Source: Amphibalanus amphitrite
Lineage: Eukaryota; Arthropoda; Thecostraca; Balanomorpha; Balanidae
NCBI RefSeq assembly: GCF_019059575.1
Contig: NW_024881502.1
Span: forward strand, 992,001-1,056,000
Length of the DNA stretch: 64,000 nucleotides
Direction: 5' to 3'
In this document: piece after piece, positions 26,422-34,700 of the stretch
Layout of the letters: each line of letters begins with the position of its first letter
Numbering within the stretch: position 1 is the first letter of the stretch
The notes under the pieces: generated by a model
Database searches by the model: none
Seen by the model: the letters and a program-made list of their open reading frames with translations, nothing else
What the model was told of the DNA's origin: nothing
Position numbers and translations under genes: made by a program

Positions 26422-26500
<79 letters not shown>

Positions 26501-28656
26501 GGCAGCACCAGCAGTCGCAGCAGCAGCAGCCGGCGGACCGGAGCCGTCACCTGCAGCCGGACCAGTCAGACCAGCAGCAGGAGCGGCCGCCCCCGTCCCC
26601 GGTGAGTCCAGCACCAGGCTGGTGAGTCCGGCACCGGGAGCGCTGGTGACGACCGGTGGGTCCGGCACCAGCCGCGCGGTGAGTCAGCCGCCCGTCCCTT
26701 CCGGCATGCCGCAGACCGTCGCTCACACTGTCATAGGCGTACCTGGCACCTACTCACTCTTCAGCTGGCTAGTAACTGTTTCCCCATGCCTTTGTACTAG
26801 AGTAGTTCTACTGTCTTTCTCTGTATTTTCAATGCACTCGTATCTATGCATTCACGGTATCAATACGCGCGCTACGAATCAAATTCAGTTTTGAAATATT
26901 TTGTAAGCTGAATTCATGTTTTGTCTTACCTTTTAGACGTCATTTATTGTCGTTTTGATTCGCCCTACTACCAGAGCTCGGCTGTCAGTAGTTGCGGCAT
27001 GTGTCTGTGTTTGGCTGGCGGGCTGTTGCGCGGTGGTGTTGCACGCTGCCCGTGTTCGGTGCCGTGCCGGCTGGGCCAGCGGGCGCCCTCTGAGCGGGCC
27101 GGCTGCTCCCGCAGGACGGCCGAGCCGAGCCGATGGGCGCGTACCGGACGCCCCAGCTGAGCCCGCGCAGTGTGTCGCCGCTGCCCTACTACCAGGTAGG
27201 CTGGGCCGGCCCCCGGCCCCCGGCTCCCGGCTCCGCCCCCGGCTCCCGGCTCCCGGGTCCCGGCTCCTGGCGCCGCGGCCGGCCGGCCGGCGGTGGCCGG
27301 AACCAGCACCGGTCCCTGGCCTGCCCCAGGGATCGTGCCTAGTTGTAGTACTGACTGTACATGTTTGTAGTTGATTTGGTATTGCTCGCCATCTGAGCGT
27401 CATCAGGTGACTTTCGTAGCCATGTCTAGTTATCACACGTTATAGGCTCTGCTGAAAGTTAGGTAACTGATAAATTCATATCACTTTACCAAATATTCAC
27501 TGATCAGGACAGCGTGCATCGTAACAGCGTGCATTTTTTCTTCCGACACTGTGCATGCTCTTCGTCCCAATATCTGCCCTTATATCTTTCCCAATATCTG
27601 CTCTACTTTCAATAACGTATCCCCTACTGTCCGTCCCGACATCTACCATTTCATCTCTCCGAATATCTACCAATCTATCTGCCCTATTGTTTCCCCACAC
27701 TCTCCGTGCCGGTACCCCCTGTCCGTGCCGGTACATCCTCCCCTCCCCACTCTCCGGTGCCGGTACCTCCCCCATTCTCCGTGCCGGTACCTCCCCCCTG
27801 TCCGTGCCGGTGCCCTCCTCCCCCCTGTCCGTGCCGGTACATCCTCCCCTCCCCACTCTCCGGTGCCGGTACCTCCCCCATTCTCCGTGCCGGTACCTCC
27901 CCCCTGTCCGTGCCGGTGCCCCCCCCCCCCCACTCTCCGGTGCCGGTACCTCCCCCACTCTCCGTGCCGATACCCCTGTCCGTGCCGGTGCCCTCCTCCC
28001 CCCCCTGTCCGTGCCGGTACCCACTCTCCGTGCCGGTACCCACTTTCCGTGCCGGTACCCACTCTCCGTGCCGGTACCCACTCTCCGTGCCGGTACCCAC
28101 TCTCCGTGCCGGTACCCACTCTCCGTGCCGGTACCTCCCCCCTGTCCGTGCCGGTGCCCCCTGTCCGCGCCGTTACCTCCCCCAGTCCGTGCCGATACCT
28201 CCCCCTCTCCGTGCCGGTACCCCTCCCCCCTCTCCGTGCCGGTACCCCTCCCCCCTCTCCGTGCCGGTACCCCCTGTCTCCGTGCCGGTACCCCTCCCCC
28301 CTCTCCGTGCCGGTACCCACTCTCCGTGCCGGTACCCCCCCCCCCCGCTGTCGGTGCCCCGCTGTGACAGCGGTGCGCGCCGCGGTGTCCTTCCCCAGGC
28401 CGGGTACCGGAGTCCCAGTCCTCTGGACAGCGTGCCCTCGGCGCCGGGCTCGCCGGCCGGACCGCCGTCGCCCGTGCCCAACCTGCCCAACGGCGGCTTC
28501 TTCGTCTCGCCGCAAACCCAGCAGATGCAGAAGCAGTTCGAACAGTTCAGCATGGTGAGCCCAACTGACCCCAGTATCGCCCAAACATGTGTGCAGCACT
28601 CAGCTGTGCTCCGTGACTGTTCATGAAGCCCCGTTACGGCGCCGTGGCATAATTAT

Positions 28657-28736
<80 letters not shown>

Positions 28737-31700
28737 TTTGCTTACTTCTTGTCCGGGCACTTGTTATCTAGGTGTGCGTGTGGGGGGGGGGGCGAGGTAA
28801 GGTACACATTGGAGTCGTTTGCTGAGTGCACGGCTGTATACGGCTGTGGCTGTGTTAACTGTTCTCTGCCACCGCTGTATGTAGCTGTGTGTCTCTGCCA
28901 CCGCTATATGTGTCTGTGTCTACCACCACTGTATGTGTCTGTGTCTGCCACCGCTGCGGTGTGTCTGTGTGTCTCTACCACCGCTGCGGTGTGTCTGGCT
29001 GTCTCTGCCACCGCTGTATGTGTCTGTGTGTCTCTGCCACCACTGCTGTATGTGTCTGTGTGTCTCTACCACCGCTGCGGTGTGTCTGTGTGTCTCTACC
29101 ACCGCTGTATGTGTCTGTGTGTCTCTGCCACCGCTGCGGTGTGTCTGTGTGTCTCTACCACCGCTGCGGTGTGTCTGTGTGTCTCTGCCACCGCTGCGGT
29201 GTGTCTGTGTGTCTCTGCCACCGCTGCGGTGTGTCTGTGTGTCTCTGCCACCGCTGCGGTGTGTCTGTGTGTCTCTGCCACCGCTGCGGTGTGTCTGTGT
29301 GTCTCTGCCACCGCTGCGGTGTGTCTGTGTGTCTCTGCCACCGCTGCGGTGTGTCTGTGTGTCTCTGCCACCGCTGTATGTGTCTGTGTCTACCACCACT
29401 GTATGTGTCTGTGTGTCTCTATCACTGCTGTAAGTGTCTGTGTGTCTCTACCACTGCTGTAAGTGTCTGTGTGTCTCTACCACCGCTGTATGTGTCTGTG
29501 TGTCTCTACCACCGCTGCGGTGTGTCTGTGTGTCTCTACCACCGCTGTATGTGTCTGTGTGTCTCTGCCACCGCTGCGGTGTGTCTGTGTGTCTCTGCCA
29601 CCGCTGCGGTGTGTCTGTGTGTCTCTGCCACCGCTGCGGTGTGTCTGCGTGTCTCTGCCACCGCTGCGGTGTGTCTGGCTGTCTCTGCCACCGCTGCGGT
29701 GTGTCTGCCTGTCTCTGCCACCGCTGCGGTGTGTCTGTGTGTCTCTGCCACCGCTGCGGTGTGTCTGTGTGTTTATACCACCGCTGTATGTGTCTGTGTG
29801 TCTCTACCACCGCTGCGGTGTGTCTGTGTGTCTCTACCACCGCTGTATGTGTCTGCGTGTCTCTGCCACCGCTGCGGTGTGTCTGCGTGTCTCTGCCACC
29901 GCTGCGGTGTGTCTGGCTGTCTCTGCCACCGCTGCGGTGTGTCTGCCTGTCTCTGCCACCGCTGCGGTGTGTCTGTGTGTCTCTGCCACCGCTGCGGTGT
30001 GTCTGTGTGTCTCTGCCACCGCTGCAGTGTGTCTGTGTGTCTCTGCCACCGCTGTATGTGTCTGTGTGTCTCTACCACCGCTGTATGTGTCTGTGTCTGC
30101 CACCGCTGTATGTGTCTGCGTGTCTCTGCCACCGCTGCGGTGTGTCTGTGTGTCTCTGCCACCGCTGTATGTGTCTGTGTGTCTCTACCACTGCTGTAAG
30201 TGTCTGTGTGTCTCTACCACCGCTGTATGTGTCTGTGTGTCTCTACCACCGCTGCGGTGTGTCTGTGTGTCTCTGCCACCGCTGCGGTGTGTCTGTGTGT
30301 CTCTACCACCGCTGTATGTGTCTGTGTGTCTCTGCCACCGCTGCGGTGTGTCTGCCTGCCTCTGCCACTGCTGCGGTGTGTCTGCCTGTCTCTGCCACCG
30401 CTGTATGTGTCTGTGTGTCTCTGCCACCGCTGTATGTGTCTGTGTGTCTCTGCCACCGCTGCGGTGTGTCTGTGTGTCTCTGCCACCGCTGCGGTGTGTC
30501 TGCGTGTCTCTGCCACCGCTGCGGTGTGTCTGGCTGTCTCTGCCACCGCTGCGGTGTGTCTGCCTGTCTCTGCCACCGCTGTATGTGTGTCTGTGTGTCT
30601 CTACCACCGCTGCGGTGTGTCTGTGTGTCTCTACCACCGCTGTATGTGTCTGCGTGTCTCTGCCACCGCTGCGGTGTGTCTGTGTGTCTCTGCCACCGCT
30701 GTATGTGTCTGTGTCTACCACCACTGTATGTGTCTGTGTGTCTCTGCCACCGCTATATGTGTCTGTGTCTACCACCACTGTAAGTGTCTGTGTGTCTCTG
30801 CCACCGCTGCGGTGTGTCTGCCTGTCTGCCACCGCTGCGGTGTGTCTGCCTGTCTCTGCCACCGCTGTATGTGTCTGTGTGTCTCTGCCACCGCTGCGGT
30901 GTGTCTGTGTGTCTCTGCCACCGCTGCGGTGTGTCTGCGTGTCTCTGCCACCGCTGCGGTGTGTCTGCCTGTCTCTGCCACCGCTGCGGTGTGTCTGCCT
31001 GTCTCTGCCACCGCTGTATGTGTCTGTGTGTCTCTACCACCGCTGCGGTGTGTCTGTGTGTCTCTACCACCGCTGTATGTGTCTGCGTGTCTCTGCCACG
31101 GCTGCGGTGTGTCTGTGTGTCTCTGCCACCGCTGCGGTGTGTCTGTGTGTCTCTGCCACCGCTGCGGTGTGTCTGCCTGTCTCTGCCACCGCTGCGGTGT
31201 GTCTGTGTGTCTCTGCCACCGCTGCGGTGTGTCTGTGTGTCTCTGCCACCGCTGCGGTGTGTCTGTGTGTTTATACCACCGCTGCGGTGTGTCTGTGTGT
31301 CTCTGCCACCGCTGCGGTGTGTCTGCGTGTCTCTGCCACCGCTGCGGTGTGTCTGCCTGTCTCTGCCACCGCTGCGGTGTGTCTGCCTGTCTATGCCACC
31401 GCTGTATGTGTCTGTGTGTCTCTACCACCGCTGCGTGTCTCTGCCACCGCTGCGGTGTGTCTGTGTGTCTCTTCCACTGCTGTAAGTGTCTGTGTGTCTC
31501 TGCCACCGCTGTATGTGTCTGCGTGTCTCTGCCACCGTTGCGGTGTGTCTGCCTGTCTCTGCCACCGCTGCGGTTTGTCTGCCTGTCTCTGCCACCGCTG
31601 TATGTGTCTGTGTGTCTCTACCACCGCTGCGGTGTGTCTGTGTGTCTCTACCACCGCTGTATGTGTCTGTGTGTCTCTACCACCACTGTATGTGTCTGTG

Positions 31701-34700
31701 TGTCTCTACCACCGCTGTATGTGTCTGTGTCTGCCACCGCTGTATGTGTCTGCGTGTCTCTGCCACCGCTGCGGTGTGTCTGCCTGTCTCTGCCACCGCT
31801 GCGGTGTGTCTGCCTGTCTCTGCCACCGCTGTATGTGTCTGTGTGTCTCTGCCACCACTGCTGTATGTGTCTGCGTGTCTCTGCCACCGCTGTATGTGTT
31901 TGTGTGTCTCTACCACCGCTGTATGTGTCTGTGTGTCTCTGCCACCGCTGCGGTGTGTCTGTGCCGCAGGAGATGTCTGCACCGCCGTCAGTCAGCAGCT
32001 GCAGCTCCCAGTCGTCGGCCATGACGGCCCGCGGAGCGCCGCTGCAGACGGCGCCCACCAGCACTTCGCAGACCATCCCCGAAATCACACTGTCCGGTGG
32101 GTGCGCGGATCGTCCACACTGTGGTCGGGGTAGTCGGGTAGTCCACACTGTGGTCGGGGTAGTCGGGTAGTCCTCACTGTGGTCGGGGTAGTCGGGTAGT
32201 CAACACTGTGGTCGGGGTAGTCTACACTGTGGTCGGGGTAGTCAGGTAGCCCACACTGTGGTCGGGGTAGTCGGGTAGTTCACACTGTGGTCGGGGTAGT
32301 CGGGTAGTCCACACTATGGTCGGGGTAGTCGGGTAGTCCACACTGTGGACGGGGTAGTCAGGTAGTCTACACTGTGGTCGGGGTAGTCGGGTAGTCCACA
32401 CTGTGGTCGGGGTAGTCGGGTAGTCCACACTGTGGTCGGGGTAGTCAGGAAGTCTACACTGTGGTCGGGGTAGTCGGGTAGTCCACACTGTGGTCGGGGT
32501 AGTCGGGTAAATAGACTACACTGTGGTCGGGGTAGTCGTAGTCCACACTGTGGTCGGGGTAGTCGGGTAGTCCACACTGTGGTCGGGGTAGTCGGGTAAA
32601 TAGTCTACACTGTGGTCGGGGTAGTCGTAGTCCACACTGTGGTCGGGGTAGTCGGTAGTCTACATTGTGGTTGGGGTAATCGGGTAGTTCACACTGTGGT
32701 CGGGGTAGTCAGGTAGTCTACACTGTGGTCGGGGTAGTCGGGTAGTCCACACTGTGTACGGGGTAGTCAAGTAGTCCACACTATGGTCGGGGTAGTCGGG
32801 TAGTCCACACTGTGGACGGGGTAGTCGGGTAGTCCACACTATGGTCGGGGTAGTCAGGTAGTCTACACTGTGGTCGGGGTAGTCGGGTAGTCTACAGTGT
32901 GGTTGGGGTAGTCGGGTAGTCCACACTGTGGACGGGGTAGTCAGGTAGTCTACACTGTGGTCGGGGTAGTCGGGTAGTCTACAGTGTGGTCGGGGTAGTC
33001 GGGTAGTCTACAGTGTGGTCGGGGTAGTCGGGTAGTCCACACTGTGGTCGGGGTAGTGGGGTAGTCTACACTGTGGTCGGGGTAGCCGGGTAGTCCACAC
33101 TGTGGACGGGGTAGTCGGGTAATCCACACTGTGGTCGGGGTAGTCGGGTAGTCCACACTCCACACTGTGGTCGGGGTAGTCGGGTAAATAGCCTACACTG
33201 TGGTCGGGGTAGTCGTAGTCCACACTGTGGTCGGGGTAGTCGGGTAGTTCACACTGTGGTCGGGGTAGTCGGGTAGTCCACACTATGGTCGGGGTAGTCG
33301 GGTAGTCCACACTATGGTCGGGGTAGTCGGGTAGTCCACACTATGGTCGGGGTAGTCGGGTAGTCCACACTGTGGACGGGGTAGTCGGGTAGTCCACACT
33401 TTGGTCGGGGTAGTCGGGTAGTCCACACTGTGGTCGGAGTAGTCGGGTAGTCCACAGTCCACACTGTGGTCGGGGTAGTCAGGTAGTCTACACTGTGGTC
33501 GGGGTAGTCGGTAGTCTACATTGTGGTCGGGGTAGTCGGGTAGTCCACACTTTGGTCGGGGTAGTCGGTAGTCTACACTGTGGTCGGGGTAGTCGGGTAG
33601 TCCACACTGTGGACGGGGTAGTCAGGTAGTCTACACTGTGGTCGGGGTAGTCGGGTAGTCCACACTGTGGTCGGGGTAGTCGGGTAAATAGTCTACACTG
33701 TGGTCGGGGTAGTCAGGTAGTCTACACTGTGGTCGGGGTAGTCAGGTAGTCTACACTGTGGTCGGGGTAGTCGGGTAGTTCACACTGTGGACGGGGTAGT
33801 CGGGTAGTCCACACTGTGGTCGGGGTAGTCGGGTAGTCCACACTGTGGTCGGGGTAGTCGGGTAGTCCACACTGTGGTCGGGGTAGTCGGGTAGTCCACA
33901 CTGTGGTCGGGGTAGTCGGGTAGTCCACACTGTGGACGGGGTAGTCAGGTAGTCTACACTGTGGTCGGGGTAGCCGGGTAGTCCACACTATGGACGGGGT
34001 AGTCGGGTAGTCCACACTGTGGTCGGGGTAGTCGGGTAGTCCACACTGTGGTCGGGGTAGTCGGGTAGTCCACACTGTGGTCGGGGTAGTCGGGTAGTCC
34101 ACACTGTGGTCGGGGTAGTCGGGTAGTCTACACTCTGGTCGGGGTAGTCGGGTAGTCTACACTGTGGTCGGGGTATTCGGGTAGTCCACACTGTGGACGG
34201 GGTAGTCGGGTAGTCCACACTGTGGTCGGGGTAGTCGGGTAGTCCACACTGTGGTCGGGGTAGTCGAGTAAATATTCTACACTGTGGTCGGGGTAGTCGG
34301 GTAGTCCACACTGCGGACGGGGTAGTCGGGTAGTCCACACTGTGGACGGGGTAGTCAGGTAGTCTGCGGTGGTCGGGGTAGTCGGGTAGTCTACACGGTG
34401 GTCGGGGTAGTCGGGTAGTCCACACTGTGGTCGGGGTAGTCGGGTAGTCTACACTGTGGTAGGGGTAGTCGGGTAGTCCACACTGTGGACGGGGTAGTCG
34501 GGTAGTCCACACTGTGGTCGGGGTAGTCGAGTAAATAGTCTACACTGTGGTCGGGGTAGTCGGGTAGTCCACACTGTGGACGGGGTATTCGGGTAGTCCA
34601 CACTGTGGACGGGGTAGTCGGGTAGTCTGCGGTGGTCGGGGTAGTCGGGTAGTCTACACGGTGGTCGGGGTAGTCGGGTAGTCCACACTGTGGTCGGGGT

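Noticed and set aside
26272-26668. Minus-strand poly-Ala / poly-Leu proteins
   Set aside because: They are shadows of the CAG/CAN-rich CRTC exon 9 on the plus strand.
27497-28626. Frames of 270-335 codons rich in Pro/Arg/Cys around CRTC exon 11
   Set aside because: They are minisatellite translations running into the real exon; only 28399-28554 is supported.
28656-32170. Very long open frames (up to 853 codons) on both strands, Cys/Val/Ser-rich or His/Thr-rich
   Set aside because: They translate a 30-bp tandem repeat whose period is a multiple of three; all frames stay open and no domain is present.
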